A DNA stretch of 5,431 nt from an uncultured Collinsella sp. (GTDB taxonomy: Bacteria; Actinomycetota; Coriobacteriia; Coriobacteriales; Coriobacteriaceae), in assembly GCA_900555355.1 (NCBI GenBank), contig USKV01000116.1:1-5431 (forward strand), in the 5' to 3' direction. A program made the position numbers and the translations under genes. Under the pieces are notes generated by a model. The model did not search any database, had not been told where the DNA came from, and worked only from the letters and a program-made list of their open reading frames with translations. This document shows positions 1 to 5,431 of this stretch, piece after piece. Within the stretch, counting starts at the first letter, position 1, and the number at the start of each line of letters is the position of its first letter.

Positions 1-1048
1 CGAGCGCCGCGCCTCCGCGCCCGGCGATGCCGCCGACCGCGCCCGCATCACGCCCGAGACCGAGCTCGACGTGCCCGCCACCTCTGTCTACCAGGCCGGC
101 GCCATCAAGCTCGAGGAGGAGCTCTCCCCTGCCGAGGCCTTCGAGACCGGCATGGGCGAGGCTGCCTATACCTACCTGGCCGACCACGCCACCAAGCGCA
201 TCGTCATCGATGTGTCCGCATACAAGCACGCCACGGTTACCGTGCGCGTGAGCGGTGTCGATGCAGCGGTTGCGATTGCCGCCATCGACGTCGTCGCCCG
301 CCCGCAGGCAACGCTCGACCTGCAGATCGCCCTAGACTCCCCCGTCAACGGCCAAGGCGTCGTGGGCTCCGTGCTACGCGTGTGCGCTTACGAGTACGCC
401 ACCGTCAACGTGGCCTGCGCGCAGACGCTCGACGATAGCTGGATCGCACTCGACGACACCGGCCTGTTCCTGGACGAGGGCGCGCGCGTCAACGTGCAGC
501 ACACCGTTCTGGGTGCCGGCGCCAGTGCCACCGGCCTTGCCGGCGACCTGCTGGGCGACACCGCCAAGGTGACCATCGATACCGATTACCTGGGTGCCCG
601 CGAACAGGTGCGTGACTTTAACTACGAGCTGCGCCACCGCGGCCGCAAGACCGAGTGCGAGATCGACGCCAACGGCGTGCTGACTGGCACGTCAAAGAAG
701 GTCTACCGCGGCACCATCGACCTCGTGCACGGCTGCAAGGGTGCCGTCGGCACCGAGCGCGAAACCGTGCTGTTGGCCAACAAGGGCGTCGACAACAAGA
801 CCGTCCCCGTCATTCTCTGCGACGAGGACGACGTTGCCGGCAACCACGGCGCCACCATCGGTCACGTCCGCGACGAGCAACTGTTCTACCTCGCCTGCCG
901 AGGCCTTGACCAAAACGCCGCCGAGGACCTGTTCATCCGCGCCAAGCTGGAGGACGCCGCGCTTTCCGCGACCGACGAGCGCACCCGCGCCGCCGTCGTC
1001 CGCCTGGGCAACAACCTGATCGACAACTTTGAAGAGGAGCTCGCATGA
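1..1048 (+). CDS. sufD: SufD-type Fe-S cluster assembly protein (5' partial)
   Basis: This is a SufB/SufD-family subunit of the cytosolic SufBCD scaffold, which assembles Fe-S clusters from sulfur supplied by SufS/SufU. The frame is open from the window edge (first complete codon at base 2) and shows 348 residues before TGA at 1046-1048. SufD proteins are usually around 400 residues, so the N-terminus is missing. The visible part is mainly the right-handed beta-helix core, with repeating short hydrophobic strands, followed by the conserved C-terminal block. That block includes YRGTIDLVHG, then NHGATIGHVRDEQLFYL and RGL near the end. The His at 845-847 (in NHGATIG) matches the SufD histidine proposed in E. 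coli to act in cluster assembly at the SufB-SufD interface. The nearby Cys of E. coli SufD is Gly here. SufB is less likely because the segment has SHGATVG-like rather than SufB EHEATTS-like sequence. A GTG at 71 is internal, not the start. The stop overlaps sufS by 4 bp (ATGA). Confidence 0.92.
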   Translation, partial: ERRASAPGDAADRARITPETELDVPATSVYQAGAIKLEEELSPAEAFETGMGEAAYTYLADHATKRIVIDVSAYKHATVTVRVSGVDAAVAIAAIDVVARPQATLDLQIALDSPVNGQGVVGSVLRVCAYEYATVNVACAQTLDDSWIALDDTGLFLDEGARVNVQHTVLGAGASATGLAGDLLGDTAKVTIDTDYLGAREQVRDFNYELRHRGRKTECEIDANGVLTGTSKKVYRGTIDLVHGCKGAVGTERETVLLANKGVDNKTVPVILCDEDDVAGNHGATIGHVRDEQLFYLACRGLDQNAAEDLFIRAKLEDAALSATDERTRAAVVRLGNNLIDNFEEELA

Positions 1049-2370
1049 TCGACACCGAGCACGTTAAATGCGACACCTGTACCGCACCGGAGCCTATGGA
1101 GCTCGACGCCAGCGACGAGGCCTCGCGCGGCTGGCCTACCGTCGACATCGAGACCAATCCCTACAAGGCACAATTCCCGCTTTTCCAGCAGCACCCCGAG
1201 ATCGCCTTCCTCGATAGCGCCGCCACCGCGCAGCGCCCCGCCTGCGTGCTTGACGCCGAACGCGACTTCTACCAGCGCATGAACGCCAACCCCCTGCGCG
1301 GCCTGTACTCGCTGTCCGTCGAGGCCACCGAGGCTATCGCGAAGGTGCGCCAGCAGATCGCCGATGTCATCGGCGCCCCCCAGGCCAACGAGGTCGTCTT
1401 CACCCGCAACACGAGCGAGTCGCTCAACCTGGTCGCCAAGAGCTTTGCGCCCACAGTGCTCAAACCGGGCGACGAGGTCGTCATCACCATCATGGAGCAC
1501 CACTCCAACCTGATCCCGTGGCAGCAGGTCTGCCGCGAGACCGGCGCCAAGCTCGTCTACCTCTACCCCACCAAGACCGGCCAGATAACGACCGAGGAAG
1601 TTCTGTCCAAGGTGGGCCCCAAGACCAAAATCTTGGCCGTGGGTCAGGTTTCTAACGTGCTGGGCGTCGAGAACCCGGTCAAGAACCTCGGCAAGCTCGT
1701 CCACAAGTACGGCGGCTATCTGGTCGTCGACGGTGCGCAGTCGCTGCCGCACATGCCGGTCGATGTGGCCGATCTGGGAGCCGATTTCTTTGCCTTTAGC
1801 GCGCACAAGGCTATGGGCCCCATGGGCATCGGCGTGCTGTGGGGCAAGATGGACCTGCTCAACGCCATGCCGCCCATGCTTACCGGCGGCGAGATGATCG
1901 ACTCGGTCACCGAGCAAGACGCCGTCTGGGCGCCCGTCCCCGAGAAATTCGAGGCCGGCACGCAGGACGCCGCCGGCATCTTCGCCACGGGCGCGGCGCT
2001 TGACTACCTGGTCAACACGGTAGGCTACGAAAACATCCAGACCCGTGAGAAGGCACTCGTCCACTACCTGATGGGCGAGCTCATGCAGCTCGACTTTGTC
2101 CAGATCATCGGCTCCATCTATTGGGACAACCACCACGGCGTCGTCAGCTTTAACGTCAAGGGCATCCACCCGCACGATGTCGCGAGCATCATGGACATGG
2201 ACGGCGTTTGCATCCGCGCCGGTCACCACTGCGCGCAGCCTCTGCTCACCTGGCTGGGCGTCGAGAACCTTGCCTGCTGCCGCGCCAGCGTGGCCTTCTA
2301 CAACGACAAGGCCGATATCGACAAGTTCATCGCCGGCCTGCATCACGTTTGGAGCACGTTCAATGGGTAA
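1045..2370 (+). CDS. sufS: SufS cysteine desulfurase, with N-terminal Cys-containing extension
   Basis: This is a PLP-dependent group II cysteine desulfurase that converts cysteine to alanine and carries the sulfur as a persulfide for SufU. It has 441 residues. The class V aminotransferase fold is plain: FLDSAATAQ near residue 55, TRNTSESLNLV, the MEHHSNLIPW motif, VVDGAQSLPH, and SAHKAMGPMGIGVL with the PLP lysine at K255. The catalytic cysteine is C396 in RAGHHCAQPL. H377 (in HPHD, 19 residues before the Cys) sits where B. subtilis SufS has the histidine that swaps a zinc ligand with SufU. SufS proteins are usually about 405-410 residues; here roughly 30 extra N-terminal residues carry a C9-x2-C12 pair. 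I chose the ATG at 1045 because it overlaps the sufD stop as ATGA and has GAGGAG just upstream. ATG 1096 would remove the extension but has a poorly spaced ribosome binding site. The stop at 2368-2370 overlaps the start of sufU. Confidence 0.96.
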   Translation: MIDTEHVKCDTCTAPEPMELDASDEASRGWPTVDIETNPYKAQFPLFQQHPEIAFLDSAATAQRPACVLDAERDFYQRMNANPLRGLYSLSVEATEAIAKVRQQIADVIGAPQANEVVFTRNTSESLNLVAKSFAPTVLKPGDEVVITIMEHHSNLIPWQQVCRETGAKLVYLYPTKTGQITTEEVLSKVGPKTKILAVGQVSNVLGVENPVKNLGKLVHKYGGYLVVDGAQSLPHMPVDVADLGADFFAFSAHKAMGPMGIGVLWGKMDLLNAMPPMLTGGEMIDSVTEQDAVWAPVPEKFEAGTQDAAGIFATGAALDYLVNTVGYENIQTREKALVHYLMGELMQLDFVQIIGSIYWDNHHGVVSFNVKGIHPHDVASIMDMDGVCIRAGHHCAQPLLTWLGVENLACCRASVAFYNDKADIDKFIAGLHHVWSTFNG

Positions 2371-2797
2371 TCTGTACACCTCTACCACGTTTATGGAGCA
2401 CAACTCGCACCCCGACTACAAGTACGAGATGGATGCCCCCACGCACGAGCACGACGGCATCAACCCCAGCTGCGGCGATGAGCTCACTCTGCAGCTGCGT
2501 GTCGAGAACAACGTGATCGAGGAGGCCTCCTTTACCGGTCACGGCTGCGCCATCAGCCAGGCCAGCGCCGATATCATGGCCGACCTCATCACCGGCGAGA
2601 CGGTCGAGGAAGCACGTCGTCTGGCAGGGCTTTTCCTCGCCATGATCCGTGGCGAGCAGCTCTCCGAGGAAGACCTGGACGACCTGGACGAGGCCGCCCA
2701 GCTCCAGGACATCTCGCACATGCCCGCCCGCGTCAAATGCGCCGAGTTAGCCTGGCGCACCCTCGACGGCATGCTCGAAGGGCAAAATAATCAGTAG
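2363..2797 (+). CDS. sufU: SufU zinc-dependent sulfurtransferase
   Basis: This 144-residue IscU-fold protein takes persulfide sulfur from SufS and passes it on to the SufBCD scaffold. All four expected zinc or sulfur-transfer ligands are visible: C37 and D39 in NPSCGDELTL, C62 in GHGCAISQAS, and C126 in ARVKCAELAW. C62 and C126 are 64 residues apart, against about 43 in IscU. That roughly 21-residue insertion is typical of SufU and argues against IscU. The insert is acidic (SEEDLDDLDEAA, residues 101-112). The start is ATG 2363, which overlaps the sufS stop by 8 bp and has GGAG at 2351-2354 with an 8-base spacing. The reading frame runs open further upstream, but only inside sufS. As the last gene of the operon it is followed by an intrinsic terminator. 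No sufE-like gene is seen, which fits SufU as the SufS partner. Confidence 0.95.
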   Translation: MGNLYTSTTFMEHNSHPDYKYEMDAPTHEHDGINPSCGDELTLQLRVENNVIEEASFTGHGCAISQASADIMADLITGETVEEARRLAGLFLAMIRGEQLSEEDLDDLDEAAQLQDISHMPARVKCAELAWRTLDGMLEGQNNQ

Positions 2798-2825
2798 TAT
2801 TTATCCCAAATCTTAAGAATTTCGT

Positions 2826-2870
2826 TGGCCGAATCGCTTGACTAAGAGCGGTTCGGCCATTTTCTTTTCT
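2826..2870 (+). terminator. Intrinsic terminator of the suf operon
   Basis: TGGCCGAA (2826-2833) pairs perfectly with TTCGGCCA (2852-2859). The stem extends through a T-G wobble to CGCT/AGCG, leaving an 8-nt loop. A T-rich run (TTTTCTTTTC) follows directly from 2860. It lies 28 bp after the sufU stop and just before the convergent gene's stop. No comparable T-run follows the stem on the minus strand, so it should work mainly for the suf operon. Confidence 0.88.
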
Positions 2871-2874
2871 GCCT

Positions 2875-3684
2875 TTATTTCGATCCCTCGACCTGTGCGT
2901 CCACCTGAGCATAAGCGCGCACGATACGAGAGACGGTACTTTTGCCAATCCCGGTATACCGCTCAATCTGGCGCACCGTAAAGCCGGCATTGTTCAATCC
3001 AACAATAACGGTATCGCGCTGCGCCGGCGGTGCGGCTTTAACCCCGCGAAGCGGAACCCCGAGGCGCTTCGCCAACTTGTTGGCAAAGGCGTGGCGTTCC
3101 CACTCCGTCTCTTTCATATCGCACAGCGCCGGCTCGCTACCGTCGGGTGTCGAAAGCGAATAGGCAATAAAGCCCTCGGCAGAACCAAAAAGCTCAAGCA
3201 CGCAAGAAGGATCAGAAAATCCCCTCGCGACATCGGCCGCGTCACCGTCGTAAGCGCACAAATGCTCCGGAAAGCTGCTCCAGGGATAACGCTCAATGAG
3301 ACTGATGCCCGCCTCCTGCGGATCGGCGTGAACGGAGCGAATAGCCTCCATCACCTGCCAGTCGGTATCGAGCGAGCGGCGCTCAAAACGCTCACGAAAC
3401 AGGCAGCCCGCGCGCCCAGTGCGTTTATTGAACCGACGGGCATACGTCAACAGCAGCCGCTGCATGGCCGCGCTCATTTCGTCCTCGTAGTCCAAAAGCA
3501 CCAGATCCACGTGGCCGCCCATAAGGCACCACGCCACGATTGTCACCCCCGCCTCCCGGCAGCAGTCGCGCATCAGTTCCAGAAACTCCCAGCGGTCGTC
3601 ATCGGTCTCAAAGATCAGTTGCTTGCCTGTACCGCGGGCACAGACATGATAAAAGCCGGTAACCGTTCTCCAAACGCGCTGCAT
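2875..3684 (-). CDS. Y1/IS200-like (REP-associated tyrosine) transposase-family protein, catalytic residues substituted, C-terminal HTH
   Basis: This 269-residue protein belongs to the single-stranded-DNA Y1 transposase superfamily (COG1943-type, RAYT-like). Family landmarks in order are FYHVCARG (11-18), KQLIF (21-25), AWCLMGGH (51-58), AMQRLLLTYARRFNKR (73-88), GCLFRERF (93-100), and YPWSSF (133-138). The C-terminal part has a helix-turn-helix, residues about 227-258, containing FTVRQIERYTGIGKSTVSRI. This resembles the resolvase-like HTH that many Firmicutes and actinobacterial members carry. The HUH metal-binding motif reads H58-V59-D60 instead of His-hydrophobic-His. S117 lies 59 residues after H58, where the family usually has the nucleophilic Tyr of RYIHxNP (here RSVHADP). 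Cleavage activity is therefore doubtful, and a domesticated DNA-binding role is possible. The start is ATG 3684, with GAAGGGAG at 3689-3696 on the minus strand. It is convergent with sufU and appears to be monocistronic. No flanking inverted repeats typical of DDE elements are visible, as expected for this class. Confidence 0.85.
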   Translation of the reverse strand: MQRVWRTVTGFYHVCARGTGKQLIFETDDDRWEFLELMRDCCREAGVTIVAWCLMGGHVDLVLLDYEDEMSAAMQRLLLTYARRFNKRTGRAGCLFRERFERRSLDTDWQVMEAIRSVHADPQEAGISLIERYPWSSFPEHLCAYDGDAADVARGFSDPSCVLELFGSAEGFIAYSLSTPDGSEPALCDMKETEWERHAFANKLAKRLGVPLRGVKAAPPAQRDTVIVGLNNAGFTVRQIERYTGIGKSTVSRIVRAYAQVDAQVEGSK

Positions 3685-3688
3685 GACG

Positions 3689-3696
3689 CTCCCTTC
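3689..3696 (-). promoter_or_regulatory. Ribosome binding site of the Y1 transposase-like gene
   Basis: GAAGGGAG on the minus strand lies 4 bases before ATG 3684. It fixes the start there, right before the conserved FYHVCARG block. This excludes the longer open frame, which runs up to a TTG at 3864 and encodes a Cys-rich stretch with no family resemblance. Confidence 0.7.
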
Positions 3697-3862
3697 GCCG
3701 GGATCTGCTTGCCATCCAATACAGCACGATTGAAGCGTGCCATCAAAACATTCACGCAAAACAATACACTCGCGCGGCCAAAGGCAGTAAACAGGCGGCG
3801 AACGGCACCGTTGCAACAGGTCAACCCCCGCAACGCATACAAGAGCTGAGCAAAAGCTTGCC

Positions 3863-3895
3863 AAAGACTGTCCCCCTCAACGGAAGTTCCCGGCC
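3863..3895 (-). repeat. Possible REP-like element remnant near the Y1 transposase-like gene
   Basis: On the minus strand this stretch reads through GGGAACTTCCG and then GGGGGACAGTCTTTGG. G-rich GGGGACAGTC-type sequences beside Y1 transposase genes are a pattern I recall from other bacteria, where they may be the protein's recognition repeats. Only one copy is visible in the window. No second copy flanks the 3' side of the gene, so the call rests on resemblance and position alone. Confidence 0.3.
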
Positions 3896-3916
3896 ACAAA
3901 ACGCAAAGTTAAATCG

Positions 3917-3928
3917 TTTCAATTGAAA
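3917..3928. promoter_or_regulatory. 12-bp perfect palindrome, candidate operator
   Basis: TTTCAATTGAAA is a perfect 12-bp palindrome about 60 bp upstream of the -10-like hexamer of the right-hand operon. It overlaps one of two AAAGTT copies (3905-3910 and 3926-3931), which are spaced 21 bp apart, about two helical turns. The position suits an activator or a regulator of either divergent gene. I cannot match it to a known regulator. Confidence 0.3.
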
Positions 3929-3965
3929 GTTCCGCGCTTCTCGCTACGAAAACTGAGCCGTTCGC

Positions 3966-3995
3966 CGAATATTCCGTGCATTTCGCGGTATTATA
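3966..3995 (+). promoter_or_regulatory. Candidate promoter of the NifU-like/GGGtGRT operon
   Basis: TATTAT at 3989-3994 is a reasonable -10 element in an otherwise GC-rich region, followed by a G-rich start area. No good -35 hexamer lies 16-18 bp upstream. Instead an 8-bp palindrome GAATATTC (3967-3974) sits in the -35 region, which could reflect a regulator-dependent promoter. Transcription from about 4001 would give a leader of around 87 nt, containing the short dyad CCCTT-TCG-AAGGG (4013-4025). Confidence 0.4.
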
Positions 3996-4075
3996 GGGGC
4001 TGCATGTCATGTCCCTTTCGAAGGGTCGCCCGGCAATCGCCAGCCACGGCCCCCAGACGGGACGCCAACACGATA

Positions 4076-4086
4076 GAGAGGAGAGG
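4076..4086 (+). promoter_or_regulatory. Ribosome binding site setting the start of the NifU-like scaffold gene
   Basis: A purine run GAGAGGAGAGG ends one base before ATG 4088, with its AGGAG core 4 bases from the start codon. This favours 4088 over the in-frame upstream starts, whose translation is basic and low-complexity, and over the internal ATG at 4115. Confidence 0.7.
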
Positions 4087-4087
4087 C

Positions 4088-4822
4088 ATGCAGTACTCAC
4101 AGGAAGTGGAGAACATGTGCCCCGTTGCCAAGGGTGCATACCACGGCCCCGCACCCATCCCCGAGGAGGGCAAGTGGGTCCAGGCTAAGGAGATTTCCGA
4201 CATCTCCGGTCTTACGCACGGTGTGGGTTGGTGCGCACCTCAGCAGGGCGCCTGCAAGCTCACGCTGAACGTCAAGGACGGCATCATCGAGGAGGCCCTC
4301 GTTGAGACCATCGGCTGCTCGGGCATGACCCACTCTGCCGCCATGGCTTCCGAGATCCTTCCCGGTAAGACCATCCTCGAGGCCCTCAACACCGACCTCG
4401 TCTGCGACGCCATCAACGTTGCTATGCGCGAGATCTTCCTGCAGATCGTTTACGGCCGCAGCCAGACCGCGTTCTCCGAGGGCGGCCTGCCCGTGGGCGC
4501 CTCCCTCGACGACCTCGGCAAGGGCCTTCGCTCCCAGGTCGGTACCATGTTCGGCACCAAGGCCAAGGGCGCTCGTTACCTCGAGCTCGCTCAGGGCTAC
4601 GTCACCCGCATGGCTCTCAACGACAAGAACGAGATCATCGCGTTCGAGTTCCTGAACCTCGGTAAGTTCACCGACGCCGTCAAGGCCGGCAAGACCCCCG
4701 AGGAGGCCATCGCTGGCGCTATGGGCCACTATGGTCAGTGGGAGAACGCTGCCAAGTACATCGACCCGCGCACCGACGAGGAGACTCACTCCGTCGCCAG
4801 CGTGTTCCCGGTTCACGAGTAG
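4088..4822 (+). CDS. NifU_N-like iron-sulfur cluster assembly scaffold protein (GGGtGRT-associated)
   Basis: This 244-residue protein has an IscU/NifU N-terminal-like domain (about residues 46-120) and an extra C-terminal region. The scaffold-like part holds GWCAPQQGACKLTLNVKDG (47-65), then ETIGCSGMTHSAAMASEI (73-90), then NTDLVCDAINVAMREIF (101-117). The candidate ligands are C49, C56, C77 and C106, with C11 near the N-terminus. The usual CGD aspartate of IscU and SufU is missing, and the spacing C77 to C106 (29) is much shorter than in IscU (about 43), so it is a distinct subfamily. The C-terminal part (about 145-225) has KAKGARYLELAQGYV and EFLNLGKFTDAVKAGKTPEE, with no catalytic motif I recognise. 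The gene begins at ATG 4088 after a strong ribosome binding site. It is followed 18 bp later by the GGGtGRT gene, its usual partner. It probably binds or relays an Fe-S cluster or metal; the client is unknown. Codon use is richer in GCT, GGT and CGT than in the suf genes, suggesting high expression. Confidence 0.85.
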   Translation: MQYSQEVENMCPVAKGAYHGPAPIPEEGKWVQAKEISDISGLTHGVGWCAPQQGACKLTLNVKDGIIEEALVETIGCSGMTHSAAMASEILPGKTILEALNTDLVCDAINVAMREIFLQIVYGRSQTAFSEGGLPVGASLDDLGKGLRSQVGTMFGTKAKGARYLELAQGYVTRMALNDKNEIIAFEFLNLGKFTDAVKAGKTPEEAIAGAMGHYGQWENAAKYIDPRTDEETHSVASVFPVHE

Positions 4823-4840
4823 AAAGGGAGGGAAATAACT

Positions 4841-5431
4841 ATGACTGTTACGTTCGAAGGTTACGAGCGCCGCGCTGACAAGATCAACAAGTGCCTCGCC
4901 GACAACGGCATCGCCTCCCTCGAGGAAGCTCTGCAGATCTGCACCGACAAGGGCTTCAACCCGCGTGAGATCGTCAATAACACCCAGTCCATCGCCTTCC
5001 AGAACGCCGAGTGGGCCTACACCCTCGGCTGCGCTCTCGCTGTCAAGCGTGGCGCCAAGACTGCTTCTGAGGCTGCCGCCATCATCGGCGAGGGCATCCA
5101 GGCCTTCACCGTTCCCGGCTCCGTCGCCGAGGACCGCAAGGTCGGTCTGGGCCACGGCAACCTGGGCGCTATGCTGCTCTCCGACGACACCGAGTGCTTC
5201 GCCTTCCTGGCTGGCCACGAGTCCTTCGCTGCCGCTGAGGGCGCTATCGGCCTGGCTCTGAACGCCAACAAGGCTCGTAAGAAGCCGCTGCGCGTTATCC
5301 TCAACGGTCTGGGCAAGGACGCCGCTCAGATCATCGCCCGCATCAACGGCTTCACCTACGTGAAGACCCAGTTCGACTACTTCACGGGCGAACTCAAGGT
5401 CGTCGAGACCATCCCCTACTCCGATGGTCCC
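4841..5431 (+). CDS. GGGtGRT-family protein (3' partial)
   Basis: The first 197 residues of a GGGtGRT-family protein run to the window edge without a stop. Family members are roughly 330 residues, so about 60% is present. I recognise it from its N-terminus (MTVTFEGYERRADKIN) and the blocks VPGSVAEDRKVGLGHGNLGA (91-110), CFAFLAGHESFAAAEGAIG (119-137), LNGLGKDAAQIIARINGFTY (154-173) and QFDYFTGEL (177-185). The glycine-rich motif that names the family should lie in the missing C-terminal part and cannot be checked here. Cysteines visible are C18, C34, C64 and C119. There is no signal peptide or membrane segment, so it should be cytosolic. The start ATG 4841 has GGGAGGG at 4826-4832, spaced 8 bases. 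It lies 18 bp after the NifU-like gene, so the two form an operon. The biochemical function is not known to me; the constant pairing suggests an Fe-S-linked role. Codon use, with about 14 GCT alanine codons in this fragment, points to strong expression. Confidence 0.88.
   Translation, partial: MTVTFEGYERRADKINKCLADNGIASLEEALQICTDKGFNPREIVNNTQSIAFQNAEWAYTLGCALAVKRGAKTASEAAAIIGEGIQAFTVPGSVAEDRKVGLGHGNLGAMLLSDDTECFAFLAGHESFAAAEGAIGLALNANKARKKPLRVILNGLGKDAAQIIARINGFTYVKTQFDYFTGELKVVETIPYSDGP

Larger units (their letters stand above)
3685..4087. other. 403-bp intergenic region between divergent genes
   Basis: No convincing gene is seen on either strand. The open frames here are extensions or shadows of neighbours. 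The half nearest the transposase-like gene (3685-3860) shows no clear promoter for it. The part at 3863-3895 holds a possible REP-like remnant. The A/T-richer part at 3901-3995 holds a 12-bp palindrome, a spaced direct repeat, an 8-bp palindrome and a -10-like hexamer. From about 4000 to 4087 the DNA should be the untranslated leader of the operon to the right. Confidence 0.6.

Noticed and set aside
2096..2362. Upstream extension of sufU inside sufS
   Set aside because: The frame is open, but its translation is Ser/Thr/Ala/Pro-rich shadow. ATG 2363 has a ribosome binding site and gives the usual SufU length.
886..2403. 505-codon minus-strand open frame across sufS
   Set aside because: It lies antisense to sufS, which has unmistakable catalytic motifs. 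The translation is Asp/Val/Leu/Gly/Ala-rich with no domain resemblance, as expected for an antisense frame of a high-GC gene.
3091..3849. 252-codon + strand open frame over the Y1 transposase-like gene
   Set aside because: It is antisense to a gene with family motifs, has no credible ribosome binding site, and its translation is not recognisable.
3685..3864. N-terminal extension of the Y1 transposase-like protein to a TTG at 3864
   Set aside because: The extra 60 residues are Cys-rich and unlike the family, whose proteins begin just before the FYHV block. ATG 3684 has a well-placed ribosome binding site.
3923..4087. Upstream extension of the NifU-like gene to an alternative start at 3923
   Set aside because: It would cross the candidate promoter and the strong ribosome binding site at 4076-4086. 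The added residues are basic and low-complexity.
2798..4087. Intact insertion sequence with terminal inverted repeats
   Set aside because: I found no matching terminal repeats or target-site duplication around the Y1-like gene, and its catalytic residues are substituted, so I annotate only the gene.
4097..5218. 373-codon minus-strand open frame across the NifU-like and GGGtGRT genes
   Set aside because: It spans two recognisable + strand genes and their intergenic gap. Its translation is low-complexity Leu/Gly/Val/Ala/Asp, a codon-bias shadow.
1..5431. CRISPR array, tRNA or rRNA genes
   Set aside because: No regularly spaced repeats, no cloverleaf with a CCA-ready acceptor, and no rRNA-like conserved stretches were seen on either strand.

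Overview
The window is high-GC DNA with long, dense genes and antisense shadow frames. It most resembles a chromosome segment of a gut Coriobacteriia actinobacterium, Collinsella-like. That guess rests on the GC-rich codon use, a SufD-SufS-SufU order, and a NifU-like/GGGtGRT gene pair; no taxonomic marker is present, so it is inference.

Left part (1-2797): the 3' end of a SUF iron-sulfur cluster assembly operon on the + strand. It holds a 5'-truncated sufD, then sufS (cysteine desulfurase), then sufU (zinc-dependent sulfurtransferase). sufD/sufS overlap by 4 bp and sufS/sufU by 8 bp, so they are very probably cotranscribed and translationally coupled. sufC and sufB are expected upstream, outside the window. 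SufS takes sulfur from cysteine, SufU accepts it through its Zn-Cys site, and the SufBCD scaffold (SufD seen here) builds the cluster. A strong intrinsic terminator at 2826-2870 closes the operon.

Middle part (2875-4087): a convergent minus-strand gene encodes a Y1/IS200-like (REP-associated tyrosine transposase family) protein with a C-terminal helix-turn-helix. Its HUH motif reads H-V-D, and serine sits where the catalytic tyrosine is expected. It therefore looks catalytically dead or repurposed rather than an active transposase. The 403-bp gap upstream of it (3685-4087) has no convincing gene. It holds a possible REP-like remnant, two palindromes, a candidate promoter and the 5' UTR of the next operon.

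Right part (4088-5431): a second + strand operon encodes a NifU_N-like 'iron-sulfur cluster assembly scaffold' protein followed 18 bp later by a GGGtGRT-family protein, cut by the window end. The pair is recognisable as a conserved gene couple, but to my knowledge its biochemical role is not established. Its codon use (much more GCT, GGT, CGT) differs from the suf genes and suggests high expression. This pair, beside a full SUF operon, is the best candidate here for an uncharacterised system.
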